From CAZOWW01 sp964583765 (lineage in GTDB: Bacteria > Actinomycetota > Actinomycetes > Actinomycetales > Kineosporiaceae): DNA of 43,632 bases. The DNA lies in contig CAZOWW010000030.1 in assembly GCA_964583765.1 (NCBI GenBank), forward strand, positions 1 to 43,632, in the 5' to 3' direction. Shown here piece by piece: positions 32,856-39,677 of this stretch. The notes under the pieces were generated by a model that was not told the DNA's origin, searched no databases, and saw only the letters and a list, made by a program, of their open reading frames with translations. How positions within the stretch are numbered: position 1 is the stretch's first letter; every line of letters begins with the position of its first letter. Position numbers and translations under genes: made by a program.

Positions 32856-33059
32856 TCAGACGGGACGGACGTCCGCTGCCTGGGGACCCTTCTGGCCCTG
32901 GGTGATCTCGAACTCGACGCGCTGGTTCTCGTCGAGCGTCTTGTACCCCTGGATCTGGATGGCCGAGAAGTGCACGAAGACGTCGGCGCCGCCGCCGTCC
33001 GGGGTGATGAAGCCGAAGCCCTTCTCCCCGTTGAACCACTTCACGGTGCCCTGGGCCAT
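32856..33059 (-). CDS. Cold-shock protein (CspA family)
   Basis: 67 residues, a standard single cold-shock domain: MAQGTVKWFNGEKGFGFITPDGGGADVFVHFSAIQ, with RNP1 (KGFGFI) and RNP2 (VFVHF), ending GPQAADVRPV. It binds single-stranded RNA/DNA and melts RNA structure. The ATG at 33057-33059 has AAGGAGA eight bases upstream. Its leader contains two hairpins, one with a U-tract, which suggests control in the leader. Confidence 0.95.
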   Translation of the reverse strand: MAQGTVKWFNGEKGFGFITPDGGGADVFVHFSAIQIQGYKTLDENQRVEFEITQGQKGPQAADVRPV

Positions 33060-33085
33060 GCTCTTTCTCCTTCGTGGGGGCGGTA

Positions 33086-33108
33086 CGGGTCGGCACTGTG
33101 CCGACCCG
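33086..33108 (-). promoter_or_regulatory. Hairpin near the cold-shock ribosome-binding site
   Basis: A perfect 10-bp stem (33086-33095 with 33099-33108) with a 3-nt loop, ending about 27 nt before the ATG, on the predicted leader RNA. Confidence 0.6.
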
Positions 33109-33170
33109 GGCTGCCGGGTGTTTCGCCGTCCCACCGTTCCGACCGGACTGCGTCCGGGCCTTCAACGAAA

Positions 33171-33201
33171 AACGCCCGGCGGAGTCAACTCCGCGGGCGT
33201 T
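33171..33201 (-). terminator. Terminator-like hairpin with U-tract in the cold-shock leader
   Basis: On the minus strand a 13-bp stem (33171-33184 with 33189-33201, one bulge) with an ACUU-type loop is followed at once by TTTTTCG. This is the only classic intrinsic terminator seen in the window. It lies about 110 nt before the cold-shock ATG and about 35 nt after the predicted transcription start. Confidence 0.75.
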
Positions 33202-33239
33202 CGAGAACGTACGAGGAACTGCACTGCAACCAATGCGAG

Positions 33240-33268
33240 ACTATCACACAGTGTTGAGGGGAGAGCAA
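33240..33268 (-). promoter_or_regulatory. Promoter of the cold-shock gene
   Basis: Minus-strand TTGCTC (33263-33268), 17 bp, GATAGT (33240-33245). The predicted start is near 33233, giving a leader of about 175 nt. Confidence 0.6.
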
Positions 33269-33480
33269 GCCCCAGTAGCGGAATGCACTCCGCCGCAGGT
33301 CCCGCCCTGCCCTCCCCGGAGGGCGGGACGGGTCAGGATGCGGGCATCTCGGGCGGGGACGGGGGCGATGCGGCGGGCGGGATGAGCCGTTCGTGGGGTC
33401 AGGAGGGCCCGCGGCGGACCCGTGTGACATTCTGTGCTGGTCCGTTTACTCAGAAGTCATCGACCTACGTCGGTCAATAG

Positions 33481-34824
33481 GTGCAGGATCACCTTGTGAG
33501 CACATGGTGGTGCGAGCACGCCTGGCTGCCGCACGGCGTCGTCGAGCGCGTGCGGGTCAGTGCGGGGCCCGATGGAACCGTGTCCGAGGTCCGGTGGGGT
33601 GTCGAGGCCAAGCCTGGCGACATCCTCCTGGACGGTCTCGTCCTGCCCGGTTTCGCCAACACCCACTCGCACGCGTTCCACCGTGCGCTGCGGGGACGCA
33701 CCCACTCGGTGGGGAGCAGCTTCGCGAGTTGGCGCGAGCGCATGTACTACCTCGCCGCCCGGCTGGACCCGGACACCTACTGCCAGCTGGCCACCGCCGT
33801 GTTCGCCGAGATGGCGCTGGCGGGGGTCTCCTGCGTCGGTGAGTTCCACTACCTGCACCACTCCGTGGGCGGAGCCCGGTACGGCGACCCCAACGCCATG
33901 GGGGCGGCCCTGCGCGAGGCCGCTCGCCGGGCCGGCATCCGGCTGACCCTGCTGGACACGGTCTACGTCTCGGGTGGGATCGGGGTCCCGCTCGAGGGCG
34001 TGCAACGGCGCTTCGACGACGGCGACGCCGAGGGTTGGGCGGACCGGGTGTCCATGATCACCGAGGACGACCGGTTCCGGGTCGGCGCCGCGATCCACTC
34101 GGTGCGGGCCGTGCCCGCCGACCAGGTCGCGGACATCGTCGCGGCCACGGAGCGGGACGACGACCTCCCGCGTCCCCTGCACATCCACCTGTCCGAGCTG
34201 CCCAGCGAGAACGCCGCCTGCCTGGCCGCGTACGGCATGACGCCCACCCGGTTGTTCTCGGAGTGCGGTGCCCTCGGCCCGTCCACCACCGCCGTCCACG
34301 CGACCCACCTGACCGCGGACGACGTCGCGCTGCTCGGGGCCCTGCAGGCGACGGTCTGCGCCTGCCCGACGACCGAGGGAGACCTCGGCGACGGCATCGG
34401 CCCGGTCCGGGATCTGGCCACCGCGGGCAGCCCCATCTGCCTGGGCACCGATCAGCACGCCACGGTGGATCTGCTGGAGGAGGCCCGCTGCCTGGAGATC
34501 CACGAGCGGCTCGCCACTCGCCAGCGCGTGCGGTTCTCGGTCGCCAGCCTGGTCGAGGCGATGACCTCCTCGGGGCACGCGGCGCTGGGTTGGCCCGAGG
34601 CGGGTCGGATCGCGGTCGGCGCGCCGGCCGATCTGGTCGCGCTCAGCCTGGACACCGTGCGCACCGTGGGCACGATGCCCGAGCAGGCGGTGCTCTCGGC
34701 GAACGCCTCCGACATCCACACGGTCGTGGTGGGTGGGCGGACCATCGTCGAGGACGGGCGTCACCTGGTGCTCGGCGACGTGGCCTCCCTGCTCGGCGCC
34801 GCGGTCACCGCGGCGTGGAGCTGA
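33481..34824 (+). CDS. hutF: Formimidoylglutamate deiminase (HutF-type amidohydrolase)
   Basis: 447 residues. HutF removes ammonia from N-formimidoyl-glutamate in histidine breakdown. Metal-site features: FANTHSHAFHRALRG (His62, His64), HIHLSELPSEN, HATHLTADD and CLGTDQHATV. The stretch SFASWRERMYYLAARLDPDTYCQLATAVFAEMALAGVSCVGEFHYLHH is characteristic of HutF rather than of guanine or cytosine deaminases. No other hut gene is present in the window. GTG start; the next GTG at 33496 is an alternative. Its 3' end overlaps the convergent DUF1508-like gene by 20 bp. Confidence 0.87.
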   Translation: MQDHLVSTWWCEHAWLPHGVVERVRVSAGPDGTVSEVRWGVEAKPGDILLDGLVLPGFANTHSHAFHRALRGRTHSVGSSFASWRERMYYLAARLDPDTYCQLATAVFAEMALAGVSCVGEFHYLHHSVGGARYGDPNAMGAALREAARRAGIRLTLLDTVYVSGGIGVPLEGVQRRFDDGDAEGWADRVSMITEDDRFRVGAAIHSVRAVPADQVADIVAATERDDDLPRPLHIHLSELPSENAACLAAYGMTPTRLFSECGALGPSTTAVHATHLTADDVALLGALQATVCACPTTEGDLGDGIGPVRDLATAGSPICLGTDQHATVDLLEEARCLEIHERLATRQRVRFSVASLVEAMTSSGHAALGWPEAGRIAVGAPADLVALSLDTVRTVGTMPEQAVLSANASDIHTVVVGGRTIVEDGRHLVLGDVASLLGAAVTAAWS

Positions 34825-35308
34825 TCCCGGACGGTCCCGCCGGGTCCCGGAGGCCGGTGACGGTGTTCGGCGTGGTGGTGGGAACCCTGGCCAGACGGAG
34901 CGCGTCCAGCTCCGTCACTCGTTCGAGCGTGTCCGCGGGTGTCCGGCGGGGGCGTCCGGTGCTCCCGGTCCGGGTGACGAGCGGCTCGGCCACCACGGTC
35001 GCGGCGGGAGCGCAGACGCGGAATCGCGTCACCGCGCGGACACACTCCAGCCGGCGGGCGTACGGCGCACCGGCCACGGCACGGTCGCGGCCGTCGACGC
35101 GCAGCACCCACCGCCACTGACTGCCCGTGGTGCTCACCAGGTCGATCACGGCTTCCTGGGCGAGGGCCGCCACGGCCTCGGCGTCAGCCGTGGCCTCCTG
35201 CAGGGTCGCGAAGGGCTCGGCGCAGCGGGCCAGGGCACGGTTGTTCGAGCCCAGCAGCCGCCAATGCACCCGCCCCTCGCGGGTGTAGCACTGGAAGCGC
35301 GCGCGCAT
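34805..35308 (-). CDS. DUF1508/YegP-like small protein
   Basis: 167 residues. Residues 1-60 (MRARFQCYTREGRVHWRLLGSNNRALARCAEPFATLQEATADAEAV) match the YegP-like repeat: short strands, a W-R-L turn and N-N-R-A. A second, weaker copy follows (WRWVLRVDGRDRAVAGAPYARRLECVRAVTRF). The C-terminal 60 residues are Thr/Arg/Pro-rich. Function unknown in the family. It ends inside the last codons of hutF on the other strand. Confidence 0.7.
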   Translation of the reverse strand: MRARFQCYTREGRVHWRLLGSNNRALARCAEPFATLQEATADAEAVAALAQEAVIDLVSTTGSQWRWVLRVDGRDRAVAGAPYARRLECVRAVTRFRVCAPAATVVAEPLVTRTGSTGRPRRTPADTLERVTELDALRLARVPTTTPNTVTGLRDPAGPSGISSTPR

Positions 35309-35447
35309 GGTCCCCTGCCGATTCGCTCGTCCGAAGGCCGAGAATCGGGAGCCCGCGCGACGGCAGGGCGTCCACGGGGTGACGGCCGGGCGAACTTCAC
35401 CCATCGGGCATGCGAAGGGGCCGCTCGCCCACGCGACGACAGTGTTT

Positions 35448-35580
35448 CCGTGACGGCCTATGCGGGTTCCGTGATGGTACATGCGGGTTCCGTGACGACA
35501 GTTGCGGTGTCCCTGAGGGCGCGCCTGGGCTCCGTGACGGCGCACGCGTGTTCGTGCCTCCGTGCCGGCAGTGGTGATCA
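35448..35580. repeat. 21-bp tandem repeat at the 3' end of the ferredoxin gene
   Basis: CCGTGA or a near form occurs at 35448, 35469, 35490, 35511 (CCCTGA) and 35532, all exactly 21 bp apart. The 35553 position is degenerate, and at 35574 the same register falls on GTGATCA, which includes the ferredoxin stop. Units share ATGCGGGTTCCGTGA. Confidence 0.85.
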
Positions 35581-35868
35581 GCGGCTGTTCTGCAGCCGCA
35601 GGGCCAGCGTGGGGCACGAGGAGACCGCCCGCCGCGCCTGCGCCACGAGCGCCTCGGGCACCGGCCCGCTCGCGACCACGGGATAGCCCCATTCGTCGAC
35701 GTGGATCAGTTCGGGCATCAGCTCCGCGCAGAGTCCGTGCGCCTGGCAGGCGGGCCAGTCCACGCGCAGCCGGGGGCCCGTCTGCTCGCTCCCGTCCCGC
35801 CCGCGGGCAGAGGGGCCCGGGAACGTCGGCCCCGGGCGGGAGGCCTGTCCTGGGGACGGCGCGCTCAT
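35578..35868 (-). CDS. Ferredoxin, 3Fe-4S type
   Basis: 96 residues. A Pro/Gly-rich N-terminal extension of about 32 residues precedes the ferredoxin core: RVDWPACQAHGLCAELMPELIHVDEWGYPVV and SSCPTLAL. The Cys pattern C-x5-C ... CP matches single-cluster [3Fe-4S] ferredoxins. The ATG overlaps the NuoF-like stop as ATGA, and the junction carries a 20-bp duplication. It is the last gene of the redox operon. Confidence 0.88.
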   Translation of the reverse strand: MSAPSPGQASRPGPTFPGPSARGRDGSEQTGPRLRVDWPACQAHGLCAELMPELIHVDEWGYPVVASGPVPEALVAQARRAVSSCPTLALRLQNSR

Positions 35869-35891
35869 CGGGCACCAGCCGCGCTCATCGG
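35861..35891. repeat. 20-bp tandem duplication at the NuoF-like/ferredoxin junction
   Basis: GCGCTCATCGG occurs at 35861 and 35881. The left copy holds the overlapping stop/start (ATGA on the minus strand). The right copy is read through in the NuoF-like frame as Pro-Met-Ser-Ala. Confidence 0.75.
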
Positions 35892-37139
35892 ACCGGACAC
35901 CCCGACCGCGGTGCAGCGGCCGCGCTCGTGGGCGGCGACCTCGGCGGGGAACACCTGCAGCAGGGAACGCAGCAGGCGGGCGGTGCCGTCCGGATGGGCG
36001 CAGGCCCCCCGCCCCGTCACCAGGGCGGCGACCTCCTCGGCGCGTGCTCGCGCCGGGCGTCGGCTGCCCTCGGCGAGCGCGTTCAGGGCGGCGGAGAGTG
36101 CGGGCAGGCCGAATCGGCACGGACCGCAGCGGCCCGCACTCTGCCGGGTGAGGTAGGCCACGACCCGGGCCGTGATCGCGACCGGGCACGCCTGGGGATC
36201 CACCGGGAGCAGCACTCCCGCCCCGAGCGACACCCCGGCCTGGGCGAGGTCGCTGCGCGAGACCCGACGGCGGAGCACCTCGTCCGCAGTGAGCCACCCA
36301 CCGTGGTAGCCGCCGACGAGCAGGGGCGACGACGCGTCGTAACCGGCGACCGCCAGGCAGTCCACGAGCCGGGCGCCGTGCGGCACCTCCAGGACGACGC
36401 CGTCCGGGCCGTCCCCGGCGACCGTGAGCAGGGTCGTGCCGGGCTCCTCCGCAGTGCCCTGGCGGGCGTAGCCGGCCGGGCCGAGCGCCAGGAGCGCCGC
36501 GGCCTGGGCGAAGGTCTCCGCGTTGGAAAGCAGCGTGGGGCGTCCGTTCAGTCCCGAGACCGCCTCTGGCGTCCACGAGGTGACCGGCAGGTTCGGGCGT
36601 CCCGCGATGAGTTCGAGCACGGCACGGGCCTGCCCGCCGACGAAACCGCCCGCGGTCACGTGCACGGTCCAGTCGAGTCCCGACTCGTTGCGCCGCTCGG
36701 CGAGTGCGGCCCGGACCGCGTGCTCGACCGCGGGGCGTTCGCCCGGGACGACGATGTGCGCGTGGTCGACCCGCAGCGCGCTCGCCACGGCCTGCGCGCC
36801 GTCCAGCACCAGGTGCGGCGCGGTGGTGAGCAACGCGGAGTCCTTGGCGCTGCCGGGCTCGCCCTCGGAACCGTTGACGACGAGCTCGCGACGGCGTCCC
36901 GACTGCACCGCCGTGGCGACCTTGCGCACGAACGGGAAGCCCGCGCCCCCGCGGCCGGCGATCCCGGACATGCCCAGGACGGCGAGCAGTTCCCGGGCAC
37001 TGGGTCGAGGCGGTGCGGGCCAGATCCGGCGGTGCTCGGGCAGGGCGGGTCCGTAGAGGATGCCGGAGAGGAGCCGGGGCCCCGCGACCACGGCGACCAC
37101 ATCGGCGTAGCCGGCCTGGGCCATGACATAGCCGCTCAT
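35865..37139 (-). CDS. NuoF-like flavoprotein (NADH-dehydrogenase 51-kDa family)
   Basis: 424 residues. It has the FMN/NADH-binding pattern of NuoF: GRGGAGFPFVRK at 62-73, VVNGSEGEPGSAKD at 87-100 and GRPTLLSNAETFAQAAAL. An SLBB-like segment follows (GPDGVVLEVPHGARLVDCLAVAG). The Fe-S region reads SAGRCGPCRFGL and later GACAHPDG. Canonical NuoF has SCGxCxPCR plus a fourth Cys, so the first Cys is Ala here. The complete subunits of complex I are absent. Partners are the ferric-reductase-like protein, ApbE and ferredoxin. The ATG at 37137-37139 follows a duplicated junction. Confidence 0.85.
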   Translation of the reverse strand: MSGYVMAQAGYADVVAVVAGPRLLSGILYGPALPEHRRIWPAPPRPSARELLAVLGMSGIAGRGGAGFPFVRKVATAVQSGRRRELVVNGSEGEPGSAKDSALLTTAPHLVLDGAQAVASALRVDHAHIVVPGERPAVEHAVRAALAERRNESGLDWTVHVTAGGFVGGQARAVLELIAGRPNLPVTSWTPEAVSGLNGRPTLLSNAETFAQAAALLALGPAGYARQGTAEEPGTTLLTVAGDGPDGVVLEVPHGARLVDCLAVAGYDASSPLLVGGYHGGWLTADEVLRRRVSRSDLAQAGVSLGAGVLLPVDPQACPVAITARVVAYLTRQSAGRCGPCRFGLPALSAALNALAEGSRRPARARAEEVAALVTGRGACAHPDGTARLLRSLLQVFPAEVAAHERGRCTAVGVSGPMSAAGAR

Positions 37140-37177
37140 ACCCGTACCCCCCGGCCGCTCATACCCGTACTCCCCGG
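37132..37177. repeat. 23-bp tandem duplication at the ferric-reductase/NuoF-like junction
   Basis: Two copies of a 23-bp unit (37132-37154 and 37155-37177) differ at one base. Each holds GCTCATACCCGTAC, which on the minus strand contains the stop/start overlap ATGA. Confidence 0.9.
37136..37162 (-). CDS. Eight-codon minicistron bridging two genes
   Basis: The ATG at 37160-37162 overlaps the ferric-reductase stop (ATGA). The frame reads MSGRGVRV and stops with a TGA that overlaps the NuoF-like ATG, again as ATGA. It was evidently made by the 23-bp duplication. The peptide is unlikely to have its own function; it may simply carry ribosomes across. Translation is inferred. Confidence 0.4.
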   Translation of the reverse strand: MSGRGVRV

Positions 37178-37827
37178 CGGCGGACGTGCTCGGCCGGTCG
37201 GGGGGACACACGGATGCGCCGGTCGTGCGCCAGCGTGACCAGACGCGTCGCCGCAGCCAGGCACACCACCGCGATGCACAACACGGTCATGTCGAACGCC
37301 CAGGGGGACCTGGCGTCGGTGCCGATCCCCAGGCCGTGCGCGACCCCGAACACCCAGGCCAGGTAGGCCAGCAGGTGGGTCCCCCGCCAACTGCGGTGGC
37401 CCATCCGGTGACGCAACAGACTGGTCACGGTGACGATCAGCAAAGCGTCCACCGCCAGGGCGCCGAGACCGACCCAGAAGGGGCGGTAGCTGCCGCTGAA
37501 GGGCACCACGACGTCGAGCCACCCGATCGATACGTAGCTGTGGAAGACCGCGGTGAGCACGTGCACGACGAGCAGGGTCACCGCGATCAGCGAGACGTTG
37601 CGGTGCAGGCGTTGGGTGGCGAAGCGCGGCCACCACGCCGAGGCCGGACGCACCGTGGAGAGCACCCCGAGGGCGGTGGCCGCGGTGAGCAGGGCCACCA
37701 CCACGATGCCCGTCCCCCGCATGAGGTACCAGAGCGTGCGCTGATCGGTCAGCTGCGCGAGCGCCGACGTGCTGAGCGCCGAGGTGCTGAGCGCCGAGGT
37801 GCTGAGGAGCGGGAACAGGGCGCTCAT
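37159..37827 (-). CDS. Ferric-reductase-like transmembrane protein
   Basis: 222 residues with about six membrane helices, of the ferric-reductase/MsrQ-like heme domain class. Candidate heme-ligand His residues are in TQRLHRNVSLIAVTLLVVHVLTAVFHSYVS and GHRSWRGTHLLAYLAWVFGVAHGLGIG. The N-terminus has a three-fold six-residue repeat (LSTSA) encoded by 18-bp DNA repeats. It has no FAD/NAD domain of its own; the NuoF-like protein may supply electrons. ATGA overlap with apbE. Confidence 0.85.
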   Translation of the reverse strand: MSALFPLLSTSALSTSALSTSALAQLTDQRTLWYLMRGTGIVVVALLTAATALGVLSTVRPASAWWPRFATQRLHRNVSLIAVTLLVVHVLTAVFHSYVSIGWLDVVVPFSGSYRPFWVGLGALAVDALLIVTVTSLLRHRMGHRSWRGTHLLAYLAWVFGVAHGLGIGTDARSPWAFDMTVLCIAVVCLAAATRLVTLAHDRRIRVSPRPAEHVRRRGVRV

Positions 37828-39083
37828 CGTGTCCCCCTCGCGGTCCTGCGCGTGCCGGCCGACCAGGCATCCGCCGTCAGGGCGAGGTTCTCCGGCTGCT
37901 CGGCGAGGTTCTTCGAGGAGGCGGCCAGGTTCTCCGGCTGTTCGGGCCGGGTCTCCGACCGTGCGGGGTCGTCCTCCGGCCAGCCGCCGAGGCAGCGCAC
38001 CCGGCCGGTCACGTCGACGAGCCGCGCGGGGACGTCCTGCGTCACCAGCCAATCCTCGGCGAGGTCCCCGAGTACGAGCGCGGCCGTGGTCAGGGTGTTC
38101 GCGGCCAGGCAGGTGGGCGCGGCGACGCTCACCGTCCGCCACACCTCCGCCGCCGGGCGCCCGGTGCGCGGGTCCAGGACGTGGTGGTACCCCCGGTTCC
38201 CGCGCCGCCAACGACGACGGACGGTCGAGGACGTGGCGACCCCGCCGAACTCCACCGCCACCTCGGCCACGGGCGTCTCGGTGGTGGACACCTCTGCCGT
38301 GGTCGCCTGGGTCGTGATCGCCGCTGCCCGGCCGTGAGCGGCCGCGAGCGGGTCCCCCTGCGGGGCGGTCGTCACCGGATGTTCGCGCACCTCCACCGAC
38401 CACCGCCGCGCCGTCCCCGCCTCGACGGCGCGTGCGGTGGCGACCGGATCGACCAGGCCCACCGCCACGTCCCCGCCCAGACTGAGCACCAGGTCGCAGC
38501 CCGCGGCCCGGGCAGCCTCGGCCGCGACCAGGTCCGCGGCGAAGGCCTTGGCGGTGGCCCCGAGATCGAGGGCGACCCCGACCGGCACGAACACGGCCCC
38601 CTCCGGGTCCAGGCGCACGTCCCGCCAACTCGCCTCGGGCGCAGACACGGCTGCCGCCTCGGGCTCGGTGCGATGGGTCGCCTCGGGCGCGGGGAGGACT
38701 GCCGCCTCGGGCTCGGCGGTCGGGTCGGACCCTTCGGCGCGCAGCACGGCGGCGAGGTCACGGTCGTAGCCCAGGGCCGCCATGGTCTGTCCCAGACACG
38801 GATCGACAAGGCCTTCGGTGGCGGCCGCGGCGTCGAGCGCCGCCCGTACGGCCCGGACGAGGAGGGGATCCACCGACACCCAGCGCCCTGCCCGGGCATT
38901 GGCGCGGCTCAGGTCGGAGTCCGCGCGGAAGCGGCTGCACGTCCGGTCGACCTCGGCGAGCAGGTGTTCCGCGCGCTCTCGGGCCACGGTCAGGCGGTCG
39001 GGCTCGGCGGTGACCAGCTCGACATAGGTGCCCAGGGCACGCCAGCGGGCGATCCCGGGGCTGTCGACGAGGGCCGGGGTCAT
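37824..39083 (-). CDS. apbE: FAD:protein FMN transferase ApbE with repeat insertions
   Basis: 419 residues, longer than the usual 300-350. ApbE attaches FMN to Thr/Ser of extracytoplasmic redox proteins. Core motifs: TCSRFRADSDLSRANARAGRWV, LDLGATAKAFAADLV, LSLGGDVAVGL, HHVLDPRTGRPA and WRTVSVAAPTCLAANTLTTAALVLG. Between residues 123 and 152 is a two-fold repeat (EPEAAVLPAPEA, EPEAAAVSAPEA), and the C-terminal 40 residues repeat QPENLA. No signal peptide is visible, so it may act in the cytoplasm or be exported by another route. It is the second gene of the operon. Confidence 0.9.
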   Translation of the reverse strand: MTPALVDSPGIARWRALGTYVELVTAEPDRLTVARERAEHLLAEVDRTCSRFRADSDLSRANARAGRWVSVDPLLVRAVRAALDAAAATEGLVDPCLGQTMAALGYDRDLAAVLRAEGSDPTAEPEAAVLPAPEATHRTEPEAAAVSAPEASWRDVRLDPEGAVFVPVGVALDLGATAKAFAADLVAAEAARAAGCDLVLSLGGDVAVGLVDPVATARAVEAGTARRWSVEVREHPVTTAPQGDPLAAAHGRAAAITTQATTAEVSTTETPVAEVAVEFGGVATSSTVRRRWRRGNRGYHHVLDPRTGRPAAEVWRTVSVAAPTCLAANTLTTAALVLGDLAEDWLVTQDVPARLVDVTGRVRCLGGWPEDDPARSETRPEQPENLAASSKNLAEQPENLALTADAWSAGTRRTARGTR

Positions 39084-39115
39084 ACGGCGATCCTCATGGC
39101 GACCATCAGCCGGCC

Positions 39116-39532
39116 TCAGGAACCCGAGGACTGCACCGGGGGCGGTGCCGGCTGGGCGGGGGCCGGGGCTGGTGCGGTCGTGGCGCCGCTCGACCCGGAG
39201 GAGCCCGTGGACGTGTGGCGTCGGTGCACGGTCGGCGCCCGGCTGGTCGAGGTCGTCGGGACGGTGGGACGGGACGAGGCCGGCGGGGTGCGGTACACGT
39301 GGCGGGAGTGTCTGGTCCCCGGCGCCGTGGTCGCGGAACTGTCGGTGGCGCTGCTCGTGCCTGCCTGCCGCATCCGCGCCTGGGCCCGGGCCAGGTCCGC
39401 GCGCTGGGTGTCCCGTGCCGCGAGCGCGCTCGCCACACCCGTGCCCACGAGGGCGACCGCGGTCACGCCGCCGGTGATCGTGGCGACCATCCTGGTGGCA
39501 CGGTCGCGGTCGTGGGGAGTCATCCGTCGCAT
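39116..39532 (-). CDS. Small membrane-anchored protein, first gene of the redox operon
   Basis: 138 residues. One membrane segment (MVATITGGVTAVALVGTGVASALAA, about 15-38), a short helix, then a Ser/Thr/Pro-rich, probably extracytoplasmic tail. The tail ends GSSGSSGATTAPAPAPAQPAPPP. SGAT is the core of the ApbE flavinylation motif (Dxx[S/T]GA[T/S]), but the leading Asp is absent and no FMN-binding domain is present. It could be an unusual FMN acceptor or just a tethering subunit. GGAGCAGG precedes the ATG at 39530-39532. Confidence 0.65.
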   Translation of the reverse strand: MRRMTPHDRDRATRMVATITGGVTAVALVGTGVASALAARDTQRADLARAQARMRQAGTSSATDSSATTAPGTRHSRHVYRTPPASSRPTVPTTSTSRAPTVHRRHTSTGSSGSSGATTAPAPAPAQPAPPPVQSSGS

Positions 39533-39570
39533 GGAACGAGCCTGCTCCCGGGTCTGTGAAGCGTCACTCA

Positions 39571-39602
39571 GCCGTCCGTCAAGCCGGGGTCAAGCCCCAT
39601 GA
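39571..39602 (-). promoter_or_regulatory. Promoter-proximal direct repeat before the redox operon
   Basis: On the minus strand GGCTTGAC occurs twice 11 bp apart (about 39583-39601). TTGACG in the second copy could be a -35 box close to the first gene. An 11-bp direct repeat is typical of OmpR-family response-regulator sites. Confidence 0.35.
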
Positions 39603-39677
39603 GCGGGGTGAGGCCGACCTGGCCGTTGGATCCGATGGGGCCGACCCTGATGGGGTTGTCGGCACGTCGGCCGTCAA

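Larger units (their letters stand above)
33060..33480. other. Cold-shock leader and hutF upstream region
   Basis: 421 bp between divergent genes. The left part is the long, structured leader and promoter of the cold-shock gene. The right part, next to the deiminase gene, has an imperfect palindrome GACCTACGTCGGTC (33462-33475) immediately before the start, which may be an operator. Around 33160-33270 the sequence is clearly richer in A and T than its surroundings. Confidence 0.65.

Noticed and set aside
34805..35875. One 356-residue minus-strand protein covering ferredoxin and DUF1508-like regions
   Set aside because: Its first half is the wrong frame of ferredoxin and the 21-bp array. The conserved part begins at ATG 35306-35308, and ferredoxin has its own well-supported frame.
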